Shown: positions 25,985 to 35,316, counted from the stretch's first letter. The stretch: DNA of 59,865 nt from Dermabacter sp. p3-SID358 (GCF_025147465.1 NZ_JALXOZ010000015.1:1-59865), one strand, 5' to 3'. A program made the numbers and translations. The notes: generated by a model from the letters alone, not told the origin.

Positions 25985-26914
25985 GTGGCGGGAGTCGTGA
26001 GCGGCTTCTTCGTGATCGCCGTGATCGTCGCCGTGGGCGCGTTCGCGGGATGGAGCAACCTTATGGGGCCTCATGGCCGCTTCGTGCTCAACCGCCTCAC
26101 CTACTTCATCGCGGGCCCGTGCCTCGTATTTGTGTCGCTCATCGACAGCGACCTCGGCCTCGTGGTTTCGGCGAACTTCGCCGTCGCGGCGCTCGCCGGA
26201 CTCCTCACCACCGCGCTCGCCGCCGTCCTTTCGCATGTGTTTCTCAAGCGGGATCTCCCCCACACCGTGATCTCTTCGGTCTCGGCGTCGATGGTCAACA
26301 GCGCCAACATGGGATTCCCCATCGCCGCGTATGTCCTCGGCGACGTCGCGCTTGCCCTTCCCGTGGCTCTTTGGCAAATGGCGGTGTTCACGCCCCTCTT
26401 CCAGTCGGTTCTCCACTCGGCTGTCTCGGGTCAGCGCCCGAGCTTGCGCGCGCTCGCGAAAACGATCGTTGCCAACCCCATGATCATCGCGTCCGCCGCT
26501 GGGCTTGCCGTTCTCGGCTTCAACCTTCATCTTCCCGCATTCGTCACCGAGCCGATCGACGTCATTGCGGGCATCTCGATTCCGGGCATGCTCCTCGCCT
26601 TCGGAATGTCGCTCACCGCCTCGAGGCCGTTCTCGAAAGAAGCGGGGCATCGCGCGGACATTCTCCTTGCGACCGCGCTCAAACTTCTCGCCATGCCACT
26701 TATCGCCTGGGCCCTCGCGCGCTTCGCGTTTGGGCTCGCGGGCATTGAGCTCTACGCGGCAGTCGTTCTCGCCGCGCTTCCCACAGCGCAGAACGTCTAC
26801 GTCGCAGCCGCGCGCTACGAGGTCGGCGAGGAAATGACACGCGATATCGCGCTCTTCACGTCGGTGGGCACGATGATCGCGCTCATGGTGATCGCCTCCC
26901 TTTTCGGGGCGTAA
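25985..26914 (+). CDS. AEC-family transporter
   Basis: A 309-residue integral membrane protein with about ten hydrophobic segments and two repeats, ANMGFPIAAYVLGDVALALPVALWQ and AVVLAALPTAQNVYVAAARY, typical of auxin efflux carrier-type (AEC) permeases. The start is GTG at 25985, six bases after the panD stop, with GAGG overlapping that stop, so the two are co-transcribed. AEC members move malate, other carboxylates or amino acids; a role in exporting or importing a panD-related compound is speculative. Confidence 0.88.
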   Translation: MAGVVSGFFVIAVIVAVGAFAGWSNLMGPHGRFVLNRLTYFIAGPCLVFVSLIDSDLGLVVSANFAVAALAGLLTTALAAVLSHVFLKRDLPHTVISSVSASMVNSANMGFPIAAYVLGDVALALPVALWQMAVFTPLFQSVLHSAVSGQRPSLRALAKTIVANPMIIASAAGLAVLGFNLHLPAFVTEPIDVIAGISIPGMLLAFGMSLTASRPFSKEAGHRADILLATALKLLAMPLIAWALARFAFGLAGIELYAAVVLAALPTAQNVYVAAARYEVGEEMTRDIALFTSVGTMIALMVIASLFGA

Positions 26915-26928
26915 AAAGCGATCTGCGT

Positions 26929-26934
26929 TAGGGT
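26929..26934 (+). promoter_or_regulatory. -10 box for the phosphatase gene
   Basis: TAGGGT ends six bases before the ATG at 26941 and no Shine-Dalgarno is present, consistent with a leaderless transcript. Confidence 0.45.
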
Positions 26935-26940
26935 CGATAC

Positions 26941-27405
26941 ATGCTGATTACTACCGTATGTTGGGGCAACATTTGCCGTTCCCCGATGGCCGAACGCATC
27001 CTTCGCTCCTCACTCGCTTCCCTCGAAGGCGGCGAAAACATCACCGTCAATTCCGTGGGCGTGAGCAGCGAGGAGGTCGGCAACCCCATGGATCCGCGCG
27101 CGGCCCGCGTGCTCAAGGCTCAGGGCTACGACGCGAGCGGCCACGCGGCCCGCCAGGTGAACCCCACCGATATCGAGAACACCGATCTTTTCGTGGCTGC
27201 CGAGGATTTTCACCTCGACCGACTGCGTGCTCTCGGTGCACGGGAGGACCAGCTCGCCCTCATGACAGATTTCGACCCCGAATCGGAAGCCGGCGCTCCC
27301 CTGCCCGACCCGTGGTACGGCGGGGCCGAAGACTTCGACAAAACTCTCGATGTTCTCGAGCGCGCGATGCCGCGCCTCGCCGAGCGCCTCGTAAAAGGCG
27401 CCTAG
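26941..27405 (+). CDS. low-molecular-weight protein tyrosine phosphatase
   Basis: A 154-residue enzyme with the N-terminal P-loop C-x5-R (VCWGNICRSPMAERIL) where the cysteine is the nucleophile, and the general-acid loop LPDPWYGGAEDF near residue 121. Homologues dephosphorylate proteins and, in mycobacteria (PtpA), host targets; a housekeeping role is equally likely here. Its last four bases overlap the end of the convergent GrpB gene. Confidence 0.95.
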   Translation: MLITTVCWGNICRSPMAERILRSSLASLEGGENITVNSVGVSSEEVGNPMDPRAARVLKAQGYDASGHAARQVNPTDIENTDLFVAAEDFHLDRLRALGAREDQLALMTDFDPESEAGAPLPDPWYGGAEDFDKTLDVLERAMPRLAERLVKGA

Positions 27406-27938
27406 AAATTCGCGGTGAGAGCCGCGAGGGCATCTTCGTCCATGCCCGCCTCGCGCAAGATCTTCTGGAACATCGGAGCCTTCGCGGTGCGGTACTCCTC
27501 CACGCCGATCGCGCCCGTAAACGCAAGTCCCCGCTTGTAGCCAGAGAACTCCGCGACGAGCTCGGGACTGTTCATGAGGACCTGGCGCGCAGCGATACTC
27601 GCGTGCAGAAGCGGAGATTCCTCGTCGAACACCGTAAGAGAGTGAAGCGCACCCGAGGTGGGAGTGTTGAGTTTTCGGTAGTCCTCCCCCTCCTGGTTTT
27701 GACCGCCAGCGACGTAGCCGAGCGGGCCGAGCGCCTCGCATGCCTCATCAAGCGCGAGGGGCGCCGCGATGACCGCAATATCGATCATGGGCCGGGCCAC
27801 CATGCCCGGAACCGAGGTCGCACCGATGTGCTCGATGCCTTGGCCGCCATGGCCGTCGAGTGCGTCCACGAGCGCCGTCGCGATCCCCATGAAATCGCCA
27901 ACCCAGGACTCGGAATACTCGCTTAAATGAATCGCCAT
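27402..27938 (-). CDS. GrpB/UPF0157 family protein
   Basis: A 178-residue member of the nucleotidyltransferase-like UPF0157 family, recognised by IEHIGATSVPGMVARPMIDIAV and the C-terminal EFSGYKRGLAF and YRTAKAPMFQKILREAG. The biochemical role of the family is not settled. I start at ATG 27938, which has TAGGAT exactly seven bases upstream (leaderless pattern); an ATG three codons earlier is the alternative. Convergent with the phosphatase gene, sharing four bases. Confidence 0.85.
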   Translation of the reverse strand: MAIHLSEYSESWVGDFMGIATALVDALDGHGGQGIEHIGATSVPGMVARPMIDIAVIAAPLALDEACEALGPLGYVAGGQNQEGEDYRKLNTPTSGALHSLTVFDEESPLLHASIAARQVLMNSPELVAEFSGYKRGLAFTGAIGVEEYRTAKAPMFQKILREAGMDEDALAALTANF

Positions 27939-27945
27939 GCGTCCC

Positions 27946-27951
27946 ATCCTA
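27946..27951 (-). promoter_or_regulatory. -10 box for the GrpB gene
   Basis: Minus-strand TAGGAT, seven bases (GGGACGC), then ATG at 27938. Confidence 0.5.
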
Positions 27952-27995
27952 CGGGCTGAATGCGGTCCATAGAATGCGGGAACGATCAAGGCCCC

Positions 27996-28010
27996 GCAAG
28001 CGTCGGACTC
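27996..28010. repeat. intergenic repeated word, copy B
   Basis: GCAAGCGTCGGACTC, identical over 15 bases to the copy at 15494-15508, lies in the gap between the divergent GrpB and leuS genes, about 100 bases before leuS. Confidence 0.5.
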
Positions 28011-28107
28011 ACCCCACGCGCGATAAAGGCGCAGCACGTAGACTGGTGGCAGTGAATGCGCGCTCGAGAACCGCCGCGCACGAAACCGATTCGAGGAAAG
28101 GGACACG

Positions 28108-31092
28108 ATGGCTGAGGCCCCATACCGCTACACCGCTGAACTCGCGGGACAGATCGAGCAGAAATGGCAAAAGCTATGGCTCGAACAGGGCACGTTCAAC
28201 GCCGTCAACCCCGTGGGCGAGTTGTCTGACGGACGCAGCGCCGAAGAGCTCGGCGAGAAGATGTTCATCATGGACATGTTCCCCTATCCCTCGGGCAAGG
28301 GACTGCATGTGGGCCACCCGCTCGGCTACATCGCGACCGACGCCGTTGCGCGCCACAACCGCATGCTCGGCAAGAACGTCCTGTACACGATGGGCTACGA
28401 CGCCTTCGGCCTGCCCGCGGAGCAGTACGCGATTCAAACCGGCACCCACCCGCGCGTCACGACCGACGAAAACGTCGCGAACATGGCCCGCCAGCTCTTC
28501 CGCCTCGGCCTCTCGCACGACTCGCGCCGCTCGCTTCGCACGACCGATCTCGACTTCGTCAAGTGGACCCAGTGGGTATTCCTCCGGCTGTTCGACTCGT
28601 GGTACGACCCGAACTTCGTGAAGGCTGACGGCACACGCGGCTCTGCACGGCCCATTTCGGAACTCAAGGGTGCGATCCAGGATCGCGACGTCGACCCGTA
28701 CGCCCTCGCCGAGCAGCAGGGCATCGACATCCCGCAGATGTGGTACGACCGCAAGCCGGATCACGAGCACTGGAATCCCGAGCACGACACTCCCTTCGAC
28801 TTCCTCATCCAGTACACGCCCGAGGAAATGACGGAGCTCGTTGACTGCTTCCGCCTCGCCTACGTGAGCGACACGCCCGTGAACTGGTGCCCGGGCCTCG
28901 GCACCGTGCTCGCAAACGAGGAAGTCACGGTCGAAGGGCGCTCCGAACGCGGCGACTTCCCCGTGTTCAAGCGCCGCCTCCGCCAGTGGAACCTGCGCAT
29001 CACCGCGTACGCGGATCGTCTCCTCGAGGATCTCGAGACCGTCGACTGGCCGGAATCTGTCAAGTCCATGCAGCGCAACTGGATCGGCCGTTCGCGCGGT
29101 GCAGAGGTCACGTTCACGCTCGAGTCCGACGCCTCCTCAGCCCTCGCCGATGCCACATTTGATGTGTTCACCACGCGCGTGGACACGCTGTTCGGTGCGA
29201 CCTTCACGGTGCTCTCGCCCGAGCACCCATTGCTCGCCGATGTAACCGTCCTTCCCGAAGCGTGGCCCGAAGGCACGAAGGATTCTTGGACTGGCGGCGC
29301 GTCGACCCCGCGCGAGGCCGTCACCGCCTACCAGGAGCGCGCCGCCGCTCTTGACGAGGGCGAGCGCACCGCCGATTCTCGCGAAAAGACGGGCGTGTTC
29401 ACGGGCCTTTACGCCGTGAACCCCATGGACGGGCGTGCAATTCCCGTGTTCACTGCCGACTACGTGCTCATGGGCTACGGCACGGGCGCGATCATGGCCG
29501 TTCCCGCCGAAGACGAGCGCGACTACGACTTCGCGGCCGCGTTCGACCTTCCGATCATTCGTACCGTTCAGCCACCGGCCGACTTCGAAGAAGGCCAGGC
29601 GTACGTGGGCGACGGCAAGAAGATTAACTCGCGAAGCGAGGAGCTCAACCTCAACGGCATGAACAAAGCCGAGGCAATCGCCGCCGCGACCGAGTTCGCC
29701 GAAAAGAAGGGCTTCGGCCACGCGAAGACCACCTACCGCCTTCGCGACTGGCTTTTCAGCCGCCAACGCTACTGGGGCGAGCCGTTCCCGATCGTGTATG
29801 CGGAGGACGCGCCGGACACCCCGATCGCGCTCCCGGCCGATCAGCTTCCGGTGCAACTGCCCGAGTTGGATGACTTCTCTCCGAAGACCTTCGATCCGGA
29901 CGATGCCGACACCGAACCGCAGACGCCTCTCTCGCGCGCCGACGACTGGGCCTGGGTTGAGCTTGATCTCGGCGAAGGCGTGAAGCGCTACCGCCGCGAA
30001 ATGAACGTCATGCCCCAGTGGGCCGGCTCCTCGTGGTACGAGATCCGCTATACCGACCCCACGAATAGCGAGCAGATCACCGCACCCGAAAACGAACAGT
30101 ATTGGATGGGACCGCGCGAAGGTGCGCCCACCGGTGGCGTCGATTTGTACGTGGGCGGCGTAGAGCACGCTGTTTTGCACCTGCTCTACGCGCGCTTCTG
30201 GCACAAAGTCCTCTTCGACCGCGGTTACCTCGCGAGCGCAGAGCCGTTCCACACGCTGTTTAATCAGGGGTACGTGCAGGCCTACGCCTACCGCGACGAG
30301 CGCGGGGTGTACGTGAACGCGGCCGAGGTGGTTGAAGAGGCCGACGGCACCTTCACCTACGAAGGCAAGCCCGTCACGCAGGAATACGGCAAGATGGGCA
30401 AGTCGCTTCGCAACATCGTGACGCCCGACGACATGTACGACGAATTCGGCGCCGACACGTTCCGCGTCTACGAAATGTCGATGGGCCCCCTGGACCTCTC
30501 GCGTCCGTGGAACACGCGCGACGTCGTGGGCTCGCAGCGCTTCCTCCAACGCCTGTGGCGCCTTGTTGTCTCAGAAGAGACCGGCGAGTGCATCGCGAGC
30601 GATGCGGAGCCGAGCGTGGAAACCCTGCGCGCGGTGCACAAGACCATCGACGCCGTGAGCGCCGACATGGAGCACATGCGCTTCAATACCGCTATCGCGC
30701 GCCTCATCGAGCTCGTCAACCACCTCACGAAGGTCGCGGGCGATGGCGGCGGTGCGCCCCGCACTGCGGTTGAGGCACTCGTGCTCATGGTGTCGCCGTT
30801 TGCCCCGCACCTCGCCGAGGAACTGTGGGCCAAGCTCGGCCACGAGGTCTCCCTCGCTCGCGCCTCCTACCCCGTCGCGGATCCCGAGTACCTTGTTGCC
30901 GATACGGTGACGTGCGTCATCCAGGTCAAGGGGAAGGTGCGCCACCGCATCGAGGTCGACCCGGACATCTCGGCGGAGGACCTTGAGAAAGCAGTGTTTG
31001 CGGAGGAACGCGTGCAACAGCTCATAGAGGGCCACGAGGTGCGAAAGGTGATCGTGCGCGAGCCAAAGCTCGTGAACCTCGTCCTCTCCTAA
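28108..31092 (+). CDS. leuS: leucyl-tRNA synthetase
   Basis: Charges leucine tRNA and edits mischarged products. The 994-residue class I synthetase has FPYPSGKGLHVGHPLGYIATD (HIGH), the editing-domain threonine-rich segment around FTTRVDTLFGATFTVLSPEH, GTGAIMAVPAEDERD, RLRDWLFSRQRYWGEPFPI, VEHAVLHLLYARFWHKVL and KMGKSLRN (KMSKS). Start ATG follows GAGGAAAGG. Length fits actinobacterial LeuS. It converges on clpB with the DUF559 gene between them; no T-box was seen in the leader. Confidence 0.97.
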   Translation: MAEAPYRYTAELAGQIEQKWQKLWLEQGTFNAVNPVGELSDGRSAEELGEKMFIMDMFPYPSGKGLHVGHPLGYIATDAVARHNRMLGKNVLYTMGYDAFGLPAEQYAIQTGTHPRVTTDENVANMARQLFRLGLSHDSRRSLRTTDLDFVKWTQWVFLRLFDSWYDPNFVKADGTRGSARPISELKGAIQDRDVDPYALAEQQGIDIPQMWYDRKPDHEHWNPEHDTPFDFLIQYTPEEMTELVDCFRLAYVSDTPVNWCPGLGTVLANEEVTVEGRSERGDFPVFKRRLRQWNLRITAYADRLLEDLETVDWPESVKSMQRNWIGRSRGAEVTFTLESDASSALADATFDVFTTRVDTLFGATFTVLSPEHPLLADVTVLPEAWPEGTKDSWTGGASTPREAVTAYQERAAALDEGERTADSREKTGVFTGLYAVNPMDGRAIPVFTADYVLMGYGTGAIMAVPAEDERDYDFAAAFDLPIIRTVQPPADFEEGQAYVGDGKKINSRSEELNLNGMNKAEAIAAATEFAEKKGFGHAKTTYRLRDWLFSRQRYWGEPFPIVYAEDAPDTPIALPADQLPVQLPELDDFSPKTFDPDDADTEPQTPLSRADDWAWVELDLGEGVKRYRREMNVMPQWAGSSWYEIRYTDPTNSEQITAPENEQYWMGPREGAPTGGVDLYVGGVEHAVLHLLYARFWHKVLFDRGYLASAEPFHTLFNQGYVQAYAYRDERGVYVNAAEVVEEADGTFTYEGKPVTQEYGKMGKSLRNIVTPDDMYDEFGADTFRVYEMSMGPLDLSRPWNTRDVVGSQRFLQRLWRLVVSEETGECIASDAEPSVETLRAVHKTIDAVSADMEHMRFNTAIARLIELVNHLTKVAGDGGGAPRTAVEALVLMVSPFAPHLAEELWAKLGHEVSLARASYPVADPEYLVADTVTCVIQVKGKVRHRIEVDPDISAEDLEKAVFAEERVQQLIEGHEVRKVIVREPKLVNLVLS

Positions 31093-31094
31093 CC

Positions 31095-31130
31095 GGATTG
31101 CATAGACGTTGTGGGGGTTTGGGCCGTAGG
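31095..31130 (+). repeat. cassette-flanking repeat, copy 1
   Basis: Begins two bases after the leuS stop. The first 23 bases (GGATTGCATAG-ac-GTTGTGGGGG, 31095-31117) match the reverse complement of 32522-32544 at 21 of 23 positions; the following GGGCCGTA (31121-31128) is also shared with the right side. Points inward toward the DUF559 gene. Confidence 0.75.
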
Positions 31131-31282
31131 AACCACGTCCCGGCCCAGCCCTCACGACTTTCATGCTCGCCATAAGGGCTGAACCCACATTCCTCCGCAC
31201 GAGCATTCAGCGCGGTTCCCGCTCAACATTTTGAGGTTTCCCCACGCCACCTCGACCACGCCCAACGCCACCACTGCGCCCA

Positions 31283-31288
31283 TAGCAT
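31283..31288 (+). promoter_or_regulatory. -10 box for the DUF559 gene
   Basis: TAGCAT, seven bases (TCAAGCC), then the ATG at 31296; no Shine-Dalgarno is present. The preceding gap (31131-31282) holds inverted words such as AGCCCT/AGGGCT and ATGCTCG/CGAGCAT but nothing else recognised. Confidence 0.5.
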
Positions 31289-31295
31289 TCAAGCC

Positions 31296-32498
31296 ATGGC
31301 ACGCATCCGAACTCCCATACCAGCTGCTCTCGAGCACACAGCATTCACGTCGCAAGAGGCTTACGCACAGGGAGTCACGAGAGATCAGCTTCGCGGTCCG
31401 AACTACCAGAAGCTCCACCGGGGAATCTACGCTCCGACGGCTCACTCGCCCACAAGCTGGGACTACGCGCGCATCGTGACTCACGCATGCCCGAGAGCCG
31501 CCCTTTCTCAAATCTCGGCGGCGCTCTTCTGGGGAATGCCCGTACCGTTGAGATTCCTGGCGCGAACATGCTCCCATCTCCTCGGTGCTTTGACTCTTCT
31601 TAGCCACCACGGGTGTGCACCCGAAAAGTCCAGCGGATTCCCCGATTTCGTATACCCCAGTTATCACCGCTCCCCCACTCAGCCATGTGCCGAATGGCGG
31701 CAACATCCCTTGGCGAGTGGCGATGTCGTCAATGTGGAGCTCGCGAAAATTCTTACGGGATTTGGCACCGGCGGAAGCGCAGCAGGCGTCGGAAGGCTGT
31801 GGCGCCCTTCCACGGCACAGCTTTGGAAAAAGCCTCTCCCAGTGATGTCGCGAGAAAGAACGTTTCTCGATCTTGCGACTGTACTCAATCAGTTTGAGCT
31901 TGTCGCCGTGGGCGATTACCTCGTGCGCCAACCGCGCCAGATTTACGAGGGACGTAGTGAGCCCTATTGCACGATTGCCGCCCTCAAAAACGCGCGCGAG
32001 AGTTATCCAAGAATTGACGGCTCTACCAACACACGCTGGGCGCTTGACAACATTCGCGTGGGCTCCGATTCGCCACAAGAGACCTTATGCCGACTTCTTC
32101 TCGTCGAGGCGGGCTTGCCCGAGCCGCAGCTGAACAAACCGATCCTCCTTTCCGGAGGGCGTGTCATCCCTGATCGAGATCTCGTTTATCCTTCACAGAA
32201 GATAGTTGTGGAGTATCAGGGCAGCTCACACGAGGAAGCGGAGAAAGCGCAGCGCGACCACTACCACGCGAGCGCCCTTCGTAACGAGGGTTGGGAGGTT
32301 GTCCCAATTTACAAGGATGATCTCCCCAACGTCGGTTGGTGCGAGGAGTTTCCAATGAAGTTTCGGGTGGATGCGCCGGGAATGCCGCAATTCAATCGCG
32401 TCAACTTCAAATCCTCACCATATGCGCTGGCGCCGGATCCTCGCGATTGGCCCCTCGTAGTGAAGGTTCGCGAAGCATTCCGACGCCAGGCAGCGTAA
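31296..32498 (+). CDS. AbiEi-type antitoxin-domain / DUF559 endonuclease-like protein
   Basis: A 400-residue protein. The N-terminus (about 15-50, FTSQEAYAQGVTRDQLR then YQKLHRGIYAPTA) resembles the winged-helix AbiEi antitoxin domain; RTFLDLATVLNQFELVAVGDYLVR (188-211) is typical of the middle region. The C-terminus resembles DUF559/Vsr-like PD-(D/E)xK nucleases: SPQET (259-263), IPDRDLVYP (291-299), VVEYQGSSH (304-312), a downstream D321 and GWEVV. Codons rare in neighbours (TTA, ATA, several AGA) and a visibly lower GC suggest transfer. It sits alone between convergent leuS and clpB, flanked by related repeats. No toxin partner is next to it. Confidence 0.8.
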   Translation: MARIRTPIPAALEHTAFTSQEAYAQGVTRDQLRGPNYQKLHRGIYAPTAHSPTSWDYARIVTHACPRAALSQISAALFWGMPVPLRFLARTCSHLLGALTLLSHHGCAPEKSSGFPDFVYPSYHRSPTQPCAEWRQHPLASGDVVNVELAKILTGFGTGGSAAGVGRLWRPSTAQLWKKPLPVMSRERTFLDLATVLNQFELVAVGDYLVRQPRQIYEGRSEPYCTIAALKNARESYPRIDGSTNTRWALDNIRVGSDSPQETLCRLLLVEAGLPEPQLNKPILLSGGRVIPDRDLVYPSQKIVVEYQGSSHEEAEKAQRDHYHASALRNEGWEVVPIYKDDLPNVGWCEEFPMKFRVDAPGMPQFNRVNFKSSPYALAPDPRDWPLVVKVREAFRRQAA

Positions 32499-32505
32499 TC
32501 GGGCC

Positions 32506-32526
32506 GGGGGAGCGTAATAATCCCCC
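32506..32526. terminator. small G/C hairpin overlapping repeat copy 2
   Basis: GGGGGA (32506-32511) pairs with TCCCCC (32521-32526) around GCGTAATAA. It follows the DUF559 stop and uses the C-run of repeat copy 2. No T-tract follows, so terminator function is uncertain. Confidence 0.35.
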
Positions 32527-32544
32527 ACAACCCCTATGCAATCC
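32522..32544 (-). repeat. cassette-flanking repeat, copy 2
   Basis: Inverted relative to copy 1; reads GGATTGCATAG-gg-GTTGTGGGGG on the minus strand and differs from copy 1 only at the two central bases. Confidence 0.75.
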
Positions 32545-32564
32545 AAGGGTTTACGGCCCGCATA

Positions 32565-32587
32565 CCCCCATAACCTCTATGGAATTC
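32565..32587 (-). repeat. cassette-flanking repeat, copy 3
   Basis: Minus-strand GAATTCCATAG-ag-GTTATGGGGG, 19 of 23 bases identical to copy 2, starting 43 bases away and touching the clpB stop codon. Between copies 3 and 2 lies GGGCCGTA, the same tail word that follows copy 1. Confidence 0.7.
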
Positions 32588-35204
32588 AGTGGAGCGCGAG
32601 GCGGGTGGAACCGCCCTCCTCTTGTTCCACGTCGACCCTGACCGTCTGATCGTCCACAACCTCACCCGTGAGAATGAGGCGCGCGAGCGCATCGCCGATC
32701 TCCTTCTGCACGAGTCTCTTGAGCGGACGCGCACCATAGGCCGGGTCAAAGCCGCGCTCGGCGAGCCACTCCTCGGCGGCATCGCTCACATCGAGCGCAA
32801 TGCGGCGATCCTTGAGGCGCGCCGCGAGCGAAGCGACCTGGAGGTCGACGATATGGCGCAGCTCTTCGCGGCCGAGCGAATCGAACAGCACGATGTCGTC
32901 GAGGCGGTTGAGGAACTCCGGCTTGAAGGCAGCGCGCACGGCGTTCATGACCGCGTCGCGCTTCGCGCCGTCATCGAGGTTGTCATCCTGAAGGAAGTGG
33001 GCGCCGAGGTTGGAGGTCAATATCAGAATCGTGTTCCTGAAGTCGACCGTGCGGCCCTGCCCATCGGTGAGGCGACCGTCGTCGAGGACCTGGAGAAGAA
33101 TGTCGAAGACATCCGGGTGGGCCTTCTCGATTTCGTCTAGAAGCACGACGGTGTAGGGGCGCCGTCGGACCTGCTCGGTGAGCTGCCCACCCTCTTCGTA
33201 CCCGACGTACCCAGGGGGTGCACCGACGAGACGAGACACAGTGTGCTTCTCGCCGTACTCGGACATGTCGATGCGAACCATGGCACGCTCATCGTCGAAG
33301 AGGAACTCGGCGAGCGACTTCGCGAGTTCCGTCTTGCCCACGCCCGTGGGACCGAGGAAGAGGAACGAGCCGGTGGGCCGGTTCGGATCGGAGATACCCG
33401 CGCGTGAACGGCGCACCGCATCAGCGACCTCGGTCACGGCCTGGTGCTGGCCAATGAGTCGCTTGCCGATAATCTCCTCCATGTCGAGAAGCTTTTGCGT
33501 CTCGGACTTGAGGAGGCGACCGGCGGGAATACCCGTCCACGCCGAGACAACACCGGCAATATCGTCGGGACCGACCTTGTCGGCGACGAGCGGCTTTTGT
33601 TCCGCTTCGCTCGCGGAATCCGCAGCGCTTTCGCCGTGCTCGAGGTCGACGAGTTTCTTCTTGAGCTCGGGAATATCGCCATAGAGGATCTTCGAGGCGC
33701 GGCTCAGGTCGCCTTCGCGTTGCGCGCGATCGGCCTGCATGCGCAGGTCCTCGAGCTTGGCCTTGAGCTCACCGACCTCGTTGAGACCAGACTTCTCGCG
33801 CTCCCAACGCGCGGAAAGCTCGTTCATCTCTTCGGTACGCTCGGCCAGGTGCTCGCGAACACTTGCAAGCTGCGCGAGCGATCCCGGATCGTCCGATCCC
33901 TTGAGGGCGAGCTCTTCCATCTTGAGACGGTCAACCTGGCGGCGCAGCACGTCGAGCTCAACCGGCGAAGAGTCGAGTTCCATGCGCAGCCTCGAGGCAG
34001 CTTCATCGATGAGATCAATCGCCTTATCGGGAAGCTGACGATTGTTGATGTAGCGATCCGAGAGCGATGCGGCGGCAACGAGCGCGGAGTCGGAAATCGT
34101 CACCTTGTGGTGAGCCTCGTACTTGTCTTTGAGGCCACGCAGAATCGTGATCGTATCTTCGACGCTCGGCTCGCCCACGAAGACCTGCTGGAAACGACGC
34201 TCGAGCGCCGGATCCTTTTCGATGCGTTCGCGGTATTCGTCGAGGGTCGTGGCGCCGACCATGCGCAGTTCACCGCGCGCGAGCATAGGTTTGAGCATGT
34301 TGCCCGCGTCCATGGACCCTTCACCTGTGCCGCCTGCTCCAACAACCGTGTGAAGCTCGTCAATGAAGGTAATGACGTTGCCGTTGGAGTCACGGATTTC
34401 GTCGAGAACGCTCTTCAGTCGTTCTTCGAACTCTCCGCGGTATTTCGACCCGGCAACCATCGAGGAGAGGTCGAGCGAGATGAGGGTTTTCCCGCGAAGC
34501 GATTCGGGCACGTCGCCCTCGACGATGCGCTGGGCGAGGCCCTCAACGACGGCGGTCTTGCCAACGCCGGGCTCTCCGATCAGCACGGGGTTGTTCTTCG
34601 TGCGGCGGCTGAGCACCTGGACGACGCGGCGAATTTCGCTGTCGCGACCAATGACAGGGTCGAGCTTGCCCTCACGCGCACGAGCGGTGAGGTCGACCCC
34701 GAACTTTTCGAGGCTCTTGAAGGAACCTTCGGGGTTTTCTTTGTTCATGCTTGTTCCTTTGGTGAGTTTGGCGATGGAAGCGCGGATGGCTTTCGGGGTC
34801 GCGCCGAAGTCTTTAAGAATGTCGCCGGGTGTTTTCGCGGCTTTGGCGATGCCGTAGAGAAGGTGCTCAGTCGAGATGTATCCGGAGGCACCTTGACCCA
34901 TTCCGGCTCCGGCTTCCTTTCCTGCGGCTTCGAGAGAGTCGTATCCGTCGCCTTGAAATACGGGCTTTTGATCGGTGCTTCCCGTGAGTCGGGGCAAGCG
35001 CTGGATTTCTTGATCTACGCGCTCTTTCAGGGCGCCAACGTGCGCCCCCGTGTCGTCAAGAACAGCAGTGGCGATCGAATCTTCCTGCTCGAGTAGCGCC
35101 GAGAGCAGGTGCAAGCCTGTGACGTTGGTATTGCGGAATGATTCCGCCTTTCGCGTGGCCGCCTCGACGGCTTCGCGCGAGCGTTGTGTGAAGGAAAACT
35201 GCAT
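32586..35204 (-). CDS. clpB: ATP-dependent chaperone ClpB
   Basis: Hexameric AAA+ disaggregase working with DnaK. The 872 residues have an N-domain ([12 protein letters not shown]), NBD1 with [18 protein letters not shown] and Walker [14 protein letters not shown], a coiled-coil M-domain (about 400-520), and NBD2 with [19 protein letters not shown] and [18 protein letters not shown] at 35204 follows AAGGAG. The stop codon overlaps repeat copy 3. Upstream lies a HAIR-like inverted repeat, so HspR control is expected. Confidence 0.97.
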   Translation of the reverse strand: MQFSFTQRSREAVEAATRKAESFRNTNVTGLHLLSALLEQEDSIATAVLDDTGAHVGALKERVDQEIQRLPRLTGSTDQKPVFQGDGYDSLEAAGKEAGAGMGQGASGYISTEHLLYGIAKAAKTPGDILKDFGATPKAIRASIAKLTKGTSMNKENPEGSFKSLEKFGVDLTARAREGKLDPVIGRDSEIRRVVQVLSRRTKNNPVLIGEPGVGKTAVVEGLAQRIVEGDVPESLRGKTLISLDLSSMVAGSKYRGEFEERLKSVLDEIRDSNGNVITFIDELHTVVGAGGTGEGSMDAGNMLKPMLARGELRMVGATTLDEYRERIEKDPALERRFQQVFVGEPSVEDTITILRGLKDKYEAHHKVTISDSALVAAASLSDRYINNRQLPDKAIDLIDEAASRLRMELDSSPVELDVLRRQVDRLKMEELALKGSDDPGSLAQLASVREHLAERTEEMNELSARWEREKSGLNEVGELKAKLEDLRMQADRAQREGDLSRASKILYGDIPELKKKLVDLEHGESAADSASEAEQKPLVADKVGPDDIAGVVSAWTGIPAGRLLKSETQKLLDMEEIIGKRLIGQHQAVTEVADAVRRSRAGISDPNRPTGSFLFLGPTGVGKTELAKSLAEFLFDDERAMVRIDMSEYGEKHTVSRLVGAPPGYVGYEEGGQLTEQVRRRPYTVVLLDEIEKAHPDVFDILLQVLDDGRLTDGQGRTVDFRNTILILTSNLGAHFLQDDNLDDGAKRDAVMNAVRAAFKPEFLNRLDDIVLFDSLGREELRHIVDLQVASLAARLKDRRIALDVSDAAEEWLAERGFDPAYGARPLKRLVQKEIGDALARLILTGEVVDDQTVRVDVEQEEGGSTRLALH

Positions 35205-35261
35205 ATTTTCCGCTCCTTTCAAGTGGGTGGGCGTGGAGCGGAGGGATTGGGGGTCCGGGGT

Positions 35262-35273
35262 TCCGACGCTTGC
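35262..35273 (-). repeat. intergenic repeated word, copy C
   Basis: GCAAGCGTCGGA on the minus strand, in the clpB leader; the same 12 bases occur at 15494 and 27996. Confidence 0.45.
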
Positions 35274-35316
35274 CAGCCTCTCTTGCTTCCACGCTTACAT
35301 CTCTTGCAACGCCACC

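Noticed and set aside
27939..28107. T-box leader before leuS
   Set aside because: No T-box core (AGGGTGG-type) or specifier stem was found in the 169-base gap.
29137..30549. 470-codon open frame on the minus strand
   Set aside because: Antisense shadow of leuS.
31296..32498. Complete type IV toxin-antitoxin system
   Set aside because: Only an AbiEi-like domain is visible; no AbiEii nucleotidyltransferase toxin gene lies next to it.
33444..35096. 550-codon open frame on the plus strand
   Set aside because: Antisense shadow of clpB.
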